NCBI RefSeq assembly: GCF_036967205.1
Contig: NZ_CP146022.1
Span: forward strand, 2,170,001-2,234,000
Direction of reading: 5' to 3'
Length of the DNA: 64,000 nt
Source: Streptomyces sp. Q6
Lineage (GTDB): Bacteria; Actinomycetota; Actinomycetes; Streptomycetales; Streptomycetaceae
Positions 1-7,817 of the stretch are shown piece after piece; position 1 is the stretch's first letter, and each line of letters opens with the position of its first letter. A program made the translations under genes and the position numbers. The notes beneath the pieces are model-generated. The model made no database searches and was not told the origin of the DNA. It worked only from the letters and a program-made list of their open reading frames with translations.

Positions 1-533
1 TCGGCACCGACGCGCCCCGCCCCGGCGACCGCTGGGCCGCGCTCCCCGCCCGCCGGCGCCGCACCGCCGCGGCTCTCGTCGCCGCGGTCGCCGCCACCGC
101 CACCTTCCTGGTGACACGCCCCGACCCGCCGCCCCCGGCCCCCGCGTCCTGGCCCTCCCAGACCACCACGCTGCACTACGACGGCCCCGGCAAGCACGCG
201 GGCCGCTTCGCCTTCACCGTCAGCATCACCGGCGAGGATCCGGTGATCGTCCGTCACCTCGGCACGGGGATACCTCAGTTGGCCGCGACGGTCACCCCGG
301 CACTGCCACGGATCGTGCAACCGGACTCCCCCGCGCGGCTGAGCGTCCGGATCGCCGTCCAGGACTGCGCCACCCTGCCCGCCGGTATCAACCAGCCCTA
401 CGTGGAGCTGACCCTGCGCAACCGCCGCGCCCAGCAGAGGCACAGCTTCATCTTCGAGGGCCGCTACCCCCGCGACCTGTGGCGGTGGATCCACACCGTC
501 TGCGACGCGCGGAACGATCTCACACGCCGGTAA
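1..533 (+). CDS. C-terminal part of an unknown membrane-anchored protein, cut by window edge
   Basis: The frame is open from base 3 and stops with TAA at 531-533, giving 176 visible residues; the start lies outside the window. An Arg-rich stretch is followed by an Ala/Val/Leu membrane segment (about bases 66-113), then a Pro-rich linker and a soluble domain of about 125 residues containing two cysteines. This looks like a single-pass anchor with an extracytoplasmic domain. GTG at 111 could start a shorter product, but the upstream codons keep the same high-GC codon pattern, so I treat it as internal. I do not recognise the soluble domain. A small palindrome (GGTAAC-N5-GTTACC, 529-545) overlaps the stop. 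Confidence 0.6.
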   Translation, partial: GTDAPRPGDRWAALPARRRRTAAALVAAVAATATFLVTRPDPPPPAPASWPSQTTTLHYDGPGKHAGRFAFTVSITGEDPVIVRHLGTGIPQLAATVTPALPRIVQPDSPARLSVRIAVQDCATLPAGINQPYVELTLRNRRAQQRHSFIFEGRYPRDLWRWIHTVCDARNDLTRR

Positions 534-935
534 CACTCCGTTACCAGGGGCGCAACACGGCAAGGGAAGGATCGCGCGCCGCCTTTTACACCCGCGCGAC
601 CCCCCGCACAACCCTTGGGACATCACGGAATACATCATTCCGCCCCGCTCAAGATCGTCTCAAGTCCCTTAGCGGAACAGGGCGTTCTCGAAATGCGAAC
701 ATCACGACTCGGTATGCATACGCCCCAAACACCCCCACTGCACCCCCGCGGACACACCTCGGCATAACAAGAGCGTCACATCCTCACCCGCGCCGCTCCC
801 CACGCCCCGACCTGCGCTTATAGTCACGGCCAGTTACCGCGCCGCCGGGCGCGTCACTTGCACGGCCCCTGTACCAGACCAGTACGGCCCGGCGAGACAC
901 ACGGCCCCCGACCGGGAGCCGCGCCAGGGAGAGGA
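534..935. other. Intergenic region upstream of livK; no gene seen
   Basis: About 400 bases with no convincing coding frame on either strand; the short open frames here lack codon bias. A TATAGT hexamer at 819-824 could be a -10 element for livK, but no clear -35 partner lies upstream. The livK ribosome binding site (GGGAGAGGA) sits just before 936. Confidence 0.5.
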
Positions 936-2171
936 ATGATCGTGCGACACCGTTCTCTGCTCATACTCACGACCGTGCTCACCACCGGAGCCCTCACGCT
1001 CACCGCTTGCGGATCGCGTGACGACGACAAAGAGGGGTCGAGCAGCGACAAGAAGACCACCGTGGTCATCGGCGTCGACGCCCCCCTGACCGGCGCCAAC
1101 TCCGCCACCGGCCTCGGCATCCAGTACGGCGCCAAGATCGCTGTCGATGACGCCAACAAGAACAACACCGTCCCCGGTGTCACCTTCAAGCTCGTGGCCA
1201 AGGACGACAAGGCGCAGCCCGCCACCGGCCAGCAGAACGCCACCGCGCTGGTCGCCGACAAGGACGTCCTCGGCGTCGTCGGCCCCCTGAACTCCGGTGT
1301 GGCCACCCAGATGCAGCAGGTCTTCGCCACCGCCAACCTGGTGGAGATCTCGCCCTCGAACACCGCACCCGAGCTCACCCAGGGCAAGAACTGGCAGACG
1401 GACAAGAAGCGCGCCTACAAGACGTACTTCCGCACCGCCACCACCGACGCGCTCCAGGGCGGCTTCGCCGCCGACTACGCGTACAACACGCTCAAGAAGA
1501 AGAAGGTCTTCGTCGTCGACGACAAGCAGACCTACGGCGCGGGCCTCGCCAAGCTCTTCACCGCCGGCTTCAAGGACGCGGGCGGCAAGGTCGTCGCCAC
1601 CGACCACGTCAACACCGGTGACCGCGACTTCTCCACCCTCGTCACCAAGATCAAGAACTCCGGCGCCGACCTGCTCTACTACGGCGGCCAGTACGACGAG
1701 TCGCAGGTCCTCACCAAGCAGCTCAAGGAAGCCGGCGCCGACATCCCGCTCTTCGGCGGCGACGGCATGTTCACCCCGACCTACATCAAGACCGCGGGCA
1801 AGGCCGCCGAGGGCGACCTCGTCACCTCCATCGGCGTCCCCGTGGACACCCTGCCCGCCGCCAAGACGTTCGTCGACACGTACAAGGCCAAGAAGTACCC
1901 CGGTGACTACGGCACCTACGGCGCCTACGCCTACGACGCCGCCACCGCCATCATCAAGGCCGTCGGCACCGTCGTGAAGGACGGCAAGGTCCCCTCCGAC
2001 GCCCGCCAGCAGGTCGTCGACGCCGTCCAGAAGACCTCCTTCGACGGTCTCTCCGGCAAGGTCGCCTTCGACGAGTACGGCGACACGACCAACAAGCAGC
2101 TGACCGTCTACCAGGTCGTCAAGGGCGAGTGGAAGTCCGTCAAGAGCGGCACCTTCGAGCCCAAGAACTGA
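936..2171 (+). CDS. livK: Branched-chain amino-acid ABC transporter substrate-binding lipoprotein
   Basis: Lipid-anchored receptor that captures leucine, isoleucine, valine or similar ligands outside the membrane and delivers them to LivHMGF. ATG at 936 follows a good GGGAGAGGA site; an upstream in-frame codon at 858 would add residues that hide the signal peptide. The 411-residue product starts with a short basic n-region, a hydrophobic stretch and the lipobox LTAC, so Cys25 is the probable lipidation site. The body has the periplasmic-binding type 1 fold (opening VVIGVDAPLTG). It is first in a five-gene operon with the permeases and ATPases immediately downstream, which makes the assignment firm; exact ligand specificity is inferred. 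Confidence 0.93.
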   Translation: MIVRHRSLLILTTVLTTGALTLTACGSRDDDKEGSSSDKKTTVVIGVDAPLTGANSATGLGIQYGAKIAVDDANKNNTVPGVTFKLVAKDDKAQPATGQQNATALVADKDVLGVVGPLNSGVATQMQQVFATANLVEISPSNTAPELTQGKNWQTDKKRAYKTYFRTATTDALQGGFAADYAYNTLKKKKVFVVDDKQTYGAGLAKLFTAGFKDAGGKVVATDHVNTGDRDFSTLVTKIKNSGADLLYYGGQYDESQVLTKQLKEAGADIPLFGGDGMFTPTYIKTAGKAAEGDLVTSIGVPVDTLPAAKTFVDTYKAKKYPGDYGTYGAYAYDAATAIIKAVGTVVKDGKVPSDARQQVVDAVQKTSFDGLSGKVAFDEYGDTTNKQLTVYQVVKGEWKSVKSGTFEPKN

Positions 2172-2274
2172 CCGAAGCACCCCGCACCACCCCGGGCCGC
2201 GCGGCACAGACCACCGTCAACCGCGCGGCCCACCCACATACCCTGCTCGCTCCCCACCACATGGAGGCCATGCG

Positions 2275-3204
2275 GTGAACACCCTGCCGCAGCAGCTGGC
2301 CAACGGGCTGTTCCTCGGCTCGATGTACGGGCTGATCGCCATCGGCTACACGATGGTGTACGGCATCGTCCAGCTCATCAACTTCGCCCACGGCGAGATC
2401 TTCATGACGGGCGGCTTCGGCGCCCTCACCGTCTACCTCGTCCTGCCGGACGGCATATCCATGTGGATAGCCCTGCCGGCGATGCTCATCGGCGGCGCGC
2501 TCGTCGCCGTCCTCATCGCCGTCGGAGCGGAACGGTTCGCCTACCGACCACTCAGGGGAGCACCACGGCTGGCCCCCCTCATCACCGCCATCGGCCTCTC
2601 GCTGGCACTCCAGCAGCTCGTCTTCAACCTGTACCCCAAGGCCGAGAACGCCCGCGTCTTCCCCCAGCTCCCCTTCGGCCCCTACCACCTGGGCTCGATC
2701 CGGATCCAGAGCGGCGACATCTTCCTCATCATCGCGGCCCCCCTCTGCATGGCCGCCCTCGCCTTCTTCGTCCGCCTCTCCCGCACCGGCCGCGCCATGC
2801 AGGCCACCGCTCAGGACCCGGACACCGCCCAGCTCATGGGCATCGACACCAACCGCATCATCGTCATCGCCTTCGCCATCGGCGGTCTCTTCGCCGCTGT
2901 CGCCGGCGTCGCGTACGGCGTCAAATACGGTGCCGTCGAATACAACATGGGCTTCCTCGCCGGCCTCAAAGCCTTCACCGCGGCCGTCCTCGGCGGCATC
3001 GGCAACATCTACGGAGCCATGCTCGGCGGCCTCGTCCTCGGCCTCGCCGAAGCCATGGCCACCGCCTACATCTCCGACATCCCCGGCATGGAACAACTCG
3101 GCGGCCAGGGCTGGTCCGCCGTCTGGGCCTTCGTCCTGCTGATCCTCGTGCTCCTACTGAGGCCACAAGGCCTACTCGGCGAACGCGTCGCGGACAGGGC
3201 GTGA
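2275..3204 (+). CDS. livH: Branched-chain amino-acid ABC transporter permease LivH
   Basis: Inner-membrane channel subunit of the Liv importer, 309 residues, predominantly hydrophobic with about eight membrane segments. The start is GTG at 2275, 8-12 bases after GGAGG. The conserved cytoplasmic loop region (GLKAFTAAVLGGIGN) that contacts the ATPase is present near residue 235-250. The stop codon TGA overlaps the GTG start of livM (GTGA), indicating translational coupling. It pairs with LivM to form the membrane channel. Confidence 0.95.
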   Translation: MNTLPQQLANGLFLGSMYGLIAIGYTMVYGIVQLINFAHGEIFMTGGFGALTVYLVLPDGISMWIALPAMLIGGALVAVLIAVGAERFAYRPLRGAPRLAPLITAIGLSLALQQLVFNLYPKAENARVFPQLPFGPYHLGSIRIQSGDIFLIIAAPLCMAALAFFVRLSRTGRAMQATAQDPDTAQLMGIDTNRIIVIAFAIGGLFAAVAGVAYGVKYGAVEYNMGFLAGLKAFTAAVLGGIGNIYGAMLGGLVLGLAEAMATAYISDIPGMEQLGGQGWSAVWAFVLLILVLLLRPQGLLGERVADRA

Positions 3205-4991
3205 CCACCATGACCGACACCACCACCGCCCAGGCACCGGCGCAGGAGAGCGGACTCGTCCCGCTCCCCACCGCCACCGCCCGCGCCCTCATCCTCATCG
3301 GCGCCGTCGGCACCATCGCCAGCACCTTCATGTCCTGGACCTGGACCGACGAATTCCCCGGCGACCTGACCGTCTACGGCTACCCCGCCGGCCTCCAGAT
3401 CATCGCCCTCGTCGCCGGCCTGTTCACGCTCCTCCACGGACTCGCCCTCCAGGGCGTGAAACCCCTGCGATTCCTCAACCCCGCGGGCGCCACCTCCCCC
3501 GTCTTCCTGATGACGCTCAGCGGCTTCACCGTCTGCTGGTTCACCGCCATCGCCATCGCCGTCGACCTCGGCGGACTCGCCAACCTCGACCCCGGCGCCT
3601 ACGTCGCCATGGTCGCCTCCGCGATCCCCGTCGTCGGCGCACTCGCCCTGCCCGGCACCACGCTCAAGGACTACATCACCAAGTCCGACCAGCCCCGCCC
3701 GACGCGACTCGGCCCGCTCGCCGAACGCCTCGTGCTCACCGCCGGCACCACCATCGCGCTGATCGTCTTCACCTACGGCATCGGCATCGACGACGAAGAC
3801 AGCGAAACGTTCATCGGCTACCTGCTGCTGATCATCTTCGCCGTCTGGTCCGCCACCCACGCCGGGCTCCTCGACCGCTACGCCGACATCGGCAGACGCC
3901 ACAAGGGATTCGCCGCCGGTCTCGCCTTCCTCGCCGCCGCGATCTTCCCCTTCACCCAGAGCGACGACCACAACGCCAACCTCGGCGTCAGCATCCTCAT
4001 CTTCGCCACCGTCGCCCTCGGCCTGAACATCGTCGTCGGCCTCACCGGCCTCCTCGACCTCGGATACGTCGCCTTCCTCGGCGTCGGCGCCTACGCCGCC
4101 GCCCTCGTCTCCGGCTCCGAGTTCTCCCGCTTCTCCGGCGTCCAATTCCCTTTCTGGGCCGCCGCGTTGACCGGTATGGCCGCATCCCTCGTCTTCGGCG
4201 TCCTGATCGGCGCACCGACCCTGCGACTGCGCGGCGACTACCTCGCCATCGTCACCCTCGGCTTCGGTGAGATCTTCCGCATCGCCGTCAACAACATGGA
4301 CGGCTCCTCCGGCCCCAACATCACCAACGGGCCCAACGGAATCTCCCAGATCCCCGACCTCGAGATCTTCGGCTTCAACCTCGGCGTCCCGCACGACATC
4401 GGCTCCTTCACCCTCGGCCGATTCGCGAACTACCTCTTCCTGATGCTGTTCGTCACCGCGATCGTCGTCCTCGTCTTCACCCGCGCCGCGGACTCCCGCA
4501 TCGGCCGCGCCTGGATCGCCATCCGCGAGGACGAGACCGCCGCCACCGCGATGGGCATCAACGGCTTCCGCGTCAAACTCATCGCCTTCGCCCTCGGCGC
4601 CTCCCTCGCCGGCCTCGCGGGCACCGTCATGGCGCACGTCAACTACAGCGTCAACCCGCAGCCCTACAAGTTCGCCGACGCCGTACCCCCCAACTCCGCC
4701 TTCCTCCTCGCCGCCGTCGTCCTCGGCGGCATGGGAACCGTCAGCGGACCCCTCCTCGGCGCCAGCCTGCTGTACCTCATCCCCGAGAAGCTCCAGTTCC
4801 TCCAGAACTACTCGCTCCTCGCCTTCGGCCTGGCCCTCGTCCTCCTCATGCGCTTCCGCCCCGAGGGGATCATCGCCAACCGCCGCCGCCAGCTCGAATT
4901 CCACGAGACCGGCCAACTCGACATCCCCGAACAACAGAGCCTGCCCGAAGGAACCATCGGCGCTGCCAAGGCCACCAAGGCAGGTGCGTGA
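3201..4991 (+). CDS. livM: Branched-chain amino-acid ABC transporter permease LivM
   Basis: Second channel subunit. The gene starts at GTG 3201 (overlapping the livH stop) or at ATG 3210; both give about 595 residues, well above the roughly 425 of the enterobacterial protein. The extra length is an N-terminal extension of about 200 residues that itself contains several hydrophobic segments, as seen in actinobacterial LivM. The permease core follows, with the family motif LRGDYLAIVTLGFGEI and a C-terminal loop VLGGMGTVSGPLLGA. The hydrophilic tail (last 40 residues) is charged and probably cytoplasmic. The livG start overlaps its stop. Confidence 0.94.
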   Translation: MTTMTDTTTAQAPAQESGLVPLPTATARALILIGAVGTIASTFMSWTWTDEFPGDLTVYGYPAGLQIIALVAGLFTLLHGLALQGVKPLRFLNPAGATSPVFLMTLSGFTVCWFTAIAIAVDLGGLANLDPGAYVAMVASAIPVVGALALPGTTLKDYITKSDQPRPTRLGPLAERLVLTAGTTIALIVFTYGIGIDDEDSETFIGYLLLIIFAVWSATHAGLLDRYADIGRRHKGFAAGLAFLAAAIFPFTQSDDHNANLGVSILIFATVALGLNIVVGLTGLLDLGYVAFLGVGAYAAALVSGSEFSRFSGVQFPFWAAALTGMAASLVFGVLIGAPTLRLRGDYLAIVTLGFGEIFRIAVNNMDGSSGPNITNGPNGISQIPDLEIFGFNLGVPHDIGSFTLGRFANYLFLMLFVTAIVVLVFTRAADSRIGRAWIAIREDETAATAMGINGFRVKLIAFALGASLAGLAGTVMAHVNYSVNPQPYKFADAVPPNSAFLLAAVVLGGMGTVSGPLLGASLLYLIPEKLQFLQNYSLLAFGLALVLLMRFRPEGIIANRRRQLEFHETGQLDIPEQQSLPEGTIGAAKATKAGA

Positions 4992-5785
4992 CCACCATGA
5001 CCAACACCGTCCTCGAAGCCAGCGGCGTCACCATGCGCTTCGGCGGTCTCACCGCCGTCCGCAACGTCGACCTCACCGTCAGCGAAGGCGAGATCGTCGG
5101 CCTCATCGGCCCCAACGGCGCCGGTAAGACCACCTTCTTCAACTGCCTCACCGGCCTCTACATCCCCACCGAGGGCAAGGTCTCCTACAAGGGCACCGTC
5201 CTCCCGCCCAAGCCCCACCTCGTCACCCAGGCCGGCATGGCCCGCACCTTCCAGAACATCCGGCTCTTCGCCAACATGACCGTCCTGGAGAACGTGCTCG
5301 TCGGCCGCCACACCCGCACCAAAGAAGGCCTCTGGTCGGCCCTCCTGCGCGGACCCGGCTTCCGCAAAGCCGAAGCCACCTCCGAAGAACGCGCCATGGA
5401 ACTCCTGGAGTTCATCGGTCTCGCCCACAAACGCGACCACCTGGCCCGCAGCCTGCCGTACGGCGAGCAGCGCAAACTGGAGATCGCCCGAGCCCTCGCG
5501 AGCGAGCCCGGACTCCTCCTCCTCGACGAGCCCACGGCCGGCATGAACCCCCAGGAGACCCGCGCCACCGAGGAACTCGTCTTCGCCATCCGCGACAAGG
5601 GCGTCGCCGTCCTCGTCATCGAGCACGACATGCGGTTCATCTTCAACCTCTGCGACCGCGTCGCCGTCCTCGTCCAAGGCGAGAAACTGGTGGAAGGCAC
5701 CAGCGACGTCGTCCAAGGCGACGAACGCGTCATCGCCGCCTACCTCGGCACCCCCTACGAAGGCGCGGAAGGAGACACCAAGTGA
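4988..5785 (+). CDS. livG: Branched-chain amino-acid ABC transporter ATPase LivG
   Basis: Cytoplasmic ATP-binding subunit, 265 residues, energising LivHM. Walker A GPNGAGKT is at residues 41-48; the signature segment is LPYGEQRKLEIARAL, the Liv-type variant of LSGGQ, followed by Walker B LLLLDEPTAG and the switch His in VLVIEHDM. GTG 4988 overlaps the livM stop; ATG 4997 is an alternative start. The 3' end overlaps livF by four bases. Confidence 0.95.
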   Translation: MTTMTNTVLEASGVTMRFGGLTAVRNVDLTVSEGEIVGLIGPNGAGKTTFFNCLTGLYIPTEGKVSYKGTVLPPKPHLVTQAGMARTFQNIRLFANMTVLENVLVGRHTRTKEGLWSALLRGPGFRKAEATSEERAMELLEFIGLAHKRDHLARSLPYGEQRKLEIARALASEPGLLLLDEPTAGMNPQETRATEELVFAIRDKGVAVLVIEHDMRFIFNLCDRVAVLVQGEKLVEGTSDVVQGDERVIAAYLGTPYEGAEGDTK

Positions 5786-6498
5786 CCGCACTGCTCGAAG
5801 TCGAAGACCTCAAGGTCGCCTACGGCAAGATCGAAGCCGTCAAAGGCATCTCCTTCAGCGTCGAGGAAGGCCAGGTCGTCACCCTCATCGGCACCAACGG
5901 CGCCGGCAAGACGACCACCCTGCGCACCCTCTCCGGACTCCTCAAGCCGCTGAGCGGCAAGATCACGTTCAACGGGCAACCGCTGCACTCCGTCCCCGCC
6001 CACAAAATCGTGGCCATGGGCCTCGCCCACTCCCCCGAGGGGCGACGGATCTTCCCCCGCCTGTCCATCGCCGAGAACCTCCAACTCGGAGCCTTCCTCC
6101 GCAAGGACACCGCGGGCATCGAGAAGGACATGCAGCGCGCCTACGACCTCTTCCCCATCCTGGGCGAACGTCGAAAGCAAGCCGCGGGCACGCTCTCCGG
6201 CGGCGAGCAGCAGATGCTCGCCATGGGACGCGCCCTGATGTCCCAGCCCAAACTCCTGATGCTCGACGAGCCCTCCATGGGCCTCTCCCCGATCATGATG
6301 CAGAAGATCATGGCGACGATCGTCGAACTCAAGGCCCAGGGCACGACCATCCTCCTCGTCGAGCAGAACGCCCAGGCGGCGCTCTCCCTCGCCGACGAGG
6401 GCCACGTCATGGAGGTCGGCTCCATCGTCCTCTCCGGCAGCGGCCAGGACCTCCTCCACGACGAGTCCGTCCGCAAGGCGTACCTCGGCGAGGACTGA
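5782..6498 (+). CDS. livF: Branched-chain amino-acid ABC transporter ATPase LivF
   Basis: Second ATPase of the Liv importer, 238 residues. Walker A GTNGAGKT is at residues 37-44, signature LSGGEQQMLAMGRAL, Walker B LLMLDEPSMG and switch His region ILLVEQNA. The GTG at 5782 overlaps the livG stop (GTGA). It is the last gene of the operon; a strong hairpin follows at 6514. Confidence 0.95.
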   Translation: MTALLEVEDLKVAYGKIEAVKGISFSVEEGQVVTLIGTNGAGKTTTLRTLSGLLKPLSGKITFNGQPLHSVPAHKIVAMGLAHSPEGRRIFPRLSIAENLQLGAFLRKDTAGIEKDMQRAYDLFPILGERRKQAAGTLSGGEQQMLAMGRALMSQPKLLMLDEPSMGLSPIMMQKIMATIVELKAQGTTILLVEQNAQAALSLADEGHVMEVGSIVLSGSGQDLLHDESVRKAYLGED

Positions 6499-6513
6499 TC
6501 CACCCCGTACGCC

Positions 6514-6552
6514 GATGAGGCCCGCGCCCCCTTTCGGGGCGCGGGCCTCATC
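6514..6552. terminator. Bidirectional hairpin terminator between livF and the response regulator gene
   Basis: Perfect 17-bp inverted repeat (6514-6530 with 6536-6552) around a 5-base loop CTTTC. It lies between the stops of the convergent genes livF and the ANTAR regulator, so it can end transcription from both sides. There is no long T-run, which is common in Streptomyces. Confidence 0.85.
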
Positions 6553-6569
6553 ACTGCGATCAGGTGCGA

Positions 6570-7226
6570 TCAGCCCTTCGACGCCTTCTTCTCCGCGGCG
6601 TCCTCGATGACCGCCTCGGCGACCTGCTGCATCGACAGCCGACGGTCCATCGACGTCTTCTGGATCCAGCGGAACGCGGCCGGCTCCGTCAGCCCGTACT
6701 CCGTCTGGAGAATCGACTTCGCCCGGTCCACCAGCTTCCGCGTCTCCAGACGCTGTGTGAGGTCCGCGACCTCCTGCTCCAGCGTCTTCAGCTCCGTGAA
6801 CCGCGAGACGGCCATCTCGATCGCCGGCACGACATCGCTCTTGCTGAACGGCTTCACCAGGTACGCCATGGCACCGGCGTCACGCGCACGCTCGACGAGG
6901 TCGCGCTGCGAGAACGCGGTCAGCATGAGCACCGGGGCGATGGACTCCTCGGCGATCTTCTCCGCCGCGCTGATGCCGTCCATCTTCGGCATCTTCACGT
7001 CGAGGATCACCAGGTCGGGCTTGTGCTCGCGGGCCAGCTCGATGGCCTCCTCGCCGTCGCCGGCCTCACCCACGACGGTGTAGCCCTCTTCTTCGAGCAT
7101 CTCTTTGAGGTCGAGGCGGATCAGGGCCTCGTCCTCGGCGATGACGACACGGGTCGTCAGCGGCGGGACGTGCGACTTGTCGTCGTCGGCGGCGTCAACG
7201 GGCTGGGGCGACTCGGGGGCGGTCAC
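6570..7226 (-). CDS. pdtaR: ANTAR-domain response regulator, PdtaR-like
   Basis: Cytoplasmic response regulator of 218 residues that acts on RNA instead of DNA. The receiver domain spans about residues 24-140: acidic pocket EDE (31-33), phospho-acceptor Asp76 in LVILDVKMP, conserved Lys125 in YLVKPF. A coiled region leads into a C-terminal ANTAR domain (about 150-215), which in this family binds dual-hairpin RNA to prevent termination. The start is GTG at 7226, preceded by AAGGAG at a good distance. The usual partner is the histidine kinase PdtaS, which is not in this window, so control is by an unlinked kinase (inference). It is transcribed away from tRNA-Leu. Confidence 0.9.
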   Translation of the reverse strand: MTAPESPQPVDAADDDKSHVPPLTTRVVIAEDEALIRLDLKEMLEEEGYTVVGEAGDGEEAIELAREHKPDLVILDVKMPKMDGISAAEKIAEESIAPVLMLTAFSQRDLVERARDAGAMAYLVKPFSKSDVVPAIEMAVSRFTELKTLEQEVADLTQRLETRKLVDRAKSILQTEYGLTEPAAFRWIQKTSMDRRLSMQQVAEAVIEDAAEKKASKG

Positions 7227-7333
7227 GGGGGCGCTCCTTGGTTGAGCAGGGCGGGGGTACTGCTGACAAGAGCCTACCTAGCTGCGTCGCGATACGAAGA
7301 CCCGGTATGCTTCCCTGCAGCTCACCGCACCCT

Positions 7334-7416
7334 GCCCGGTTGGCGGAACGGCATACGCTGATGTCTCAAACACATCTGTTCGAAAGAACATGTGGGTTCG
7401 AATCCCACACCGGGCA
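7334..7416 (+). tRNA. tRNA-Leu (anticodon CAA)
   Basis: All cloverleaf arms can be paired: acceptor GCCCGGT (7334-7340) with ACCGGGC (7409-7415); anticodon stem GATGT/ACATC (7360-7364, 7372-7376) with loop CTCAAAC, so anticodon CAA at 7367-7369 reading UUG; long variable arm TGTTC/GAACA (7377-7390) typical of class II leucine tRNA; T stem GTGGG/CCCAC (7392-7396, 7404-7408) with loop TTCGAAT. Discriminator A at 7416. The CCA end is not encoded. It is distinct from the rare-codon tRNA bldA (UAA anticodon). No integrase or duplicated 3' end nearby suggests use as an integration site. Confidence 0.95.
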
Positions 7417-7423
7417 CCTCCTG

Positions 7424-7460
7424 AAGCGGATGTTCACCTTCTCGTGAACATCCGCTTTTT
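7424..7460 (+). terminator. Rho-independent terminator of tRNA-Leu
   Basis: Perfect 14-bp stem (7424-7437 with 7444-7457), 6-base loop, immediately followed by a T run (7456-7460). It starts 8 bases after the tRNA 3' end, so it ends the tRNA transcript. Confidence 0.9.
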
Positions 7461-7817
7461 CTCTGCCTCGCGTCACATATTCATGCAGAATTTCCGCATA
7501 AGTATCCGCGCGCCTGGGTCCCGGCGACGCGCCATCACGCTGCTGCGCGGCGGATCCAGGACTGCCGACGCCGCGAGTGCGCGCAATGTCAGCTCCGCAC
7601 GGAAACCCGTACGACGTCTCCGTCGCCCGCAGAGCGGACGTGGCCCTGCTCGACCTCCCCGTGGGCCCCACGCGCTGACCCGCAATATGACCCGTCACAG
7701 CGACCCCGGCCGCCCCCTGGGACCTGCCCCAATCTCCCCGGCAGACCTTGACCGGTCCGGTCGCCTCCGACGATGTTCGGGATCACCATCAGCCACCCGT
7801 GATCCGAAGAGGTATCC
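7461..7817. other. Intergenic region upstream of the alkylsulfatase gene
   Basis: About 350 bases between the tRNA terminator and ATG 7818. No frame shows convincing codon bias. A perfect 13-bp palindrome GACCGGTCCGGTC lies at 7750-7762, about 55 bases before the start, and TTGACC at 7748 overlaps it; this could be a promoter with an operator, but nothing else supports it. Confidence 0.4.

Noticed and set aside
529-545. Palindrome GGTAAC-N5-GTTACC overlapping the first stop codon
   Set aside because: Only six-base arms, partly within codons, no second copy found near livK; likely chance.
7334-7416. tRNA-Leu as an integration site of a mobile element
   Set aside because: No integrase, no repeated tRNA 3' end and a standard terminator follow it.
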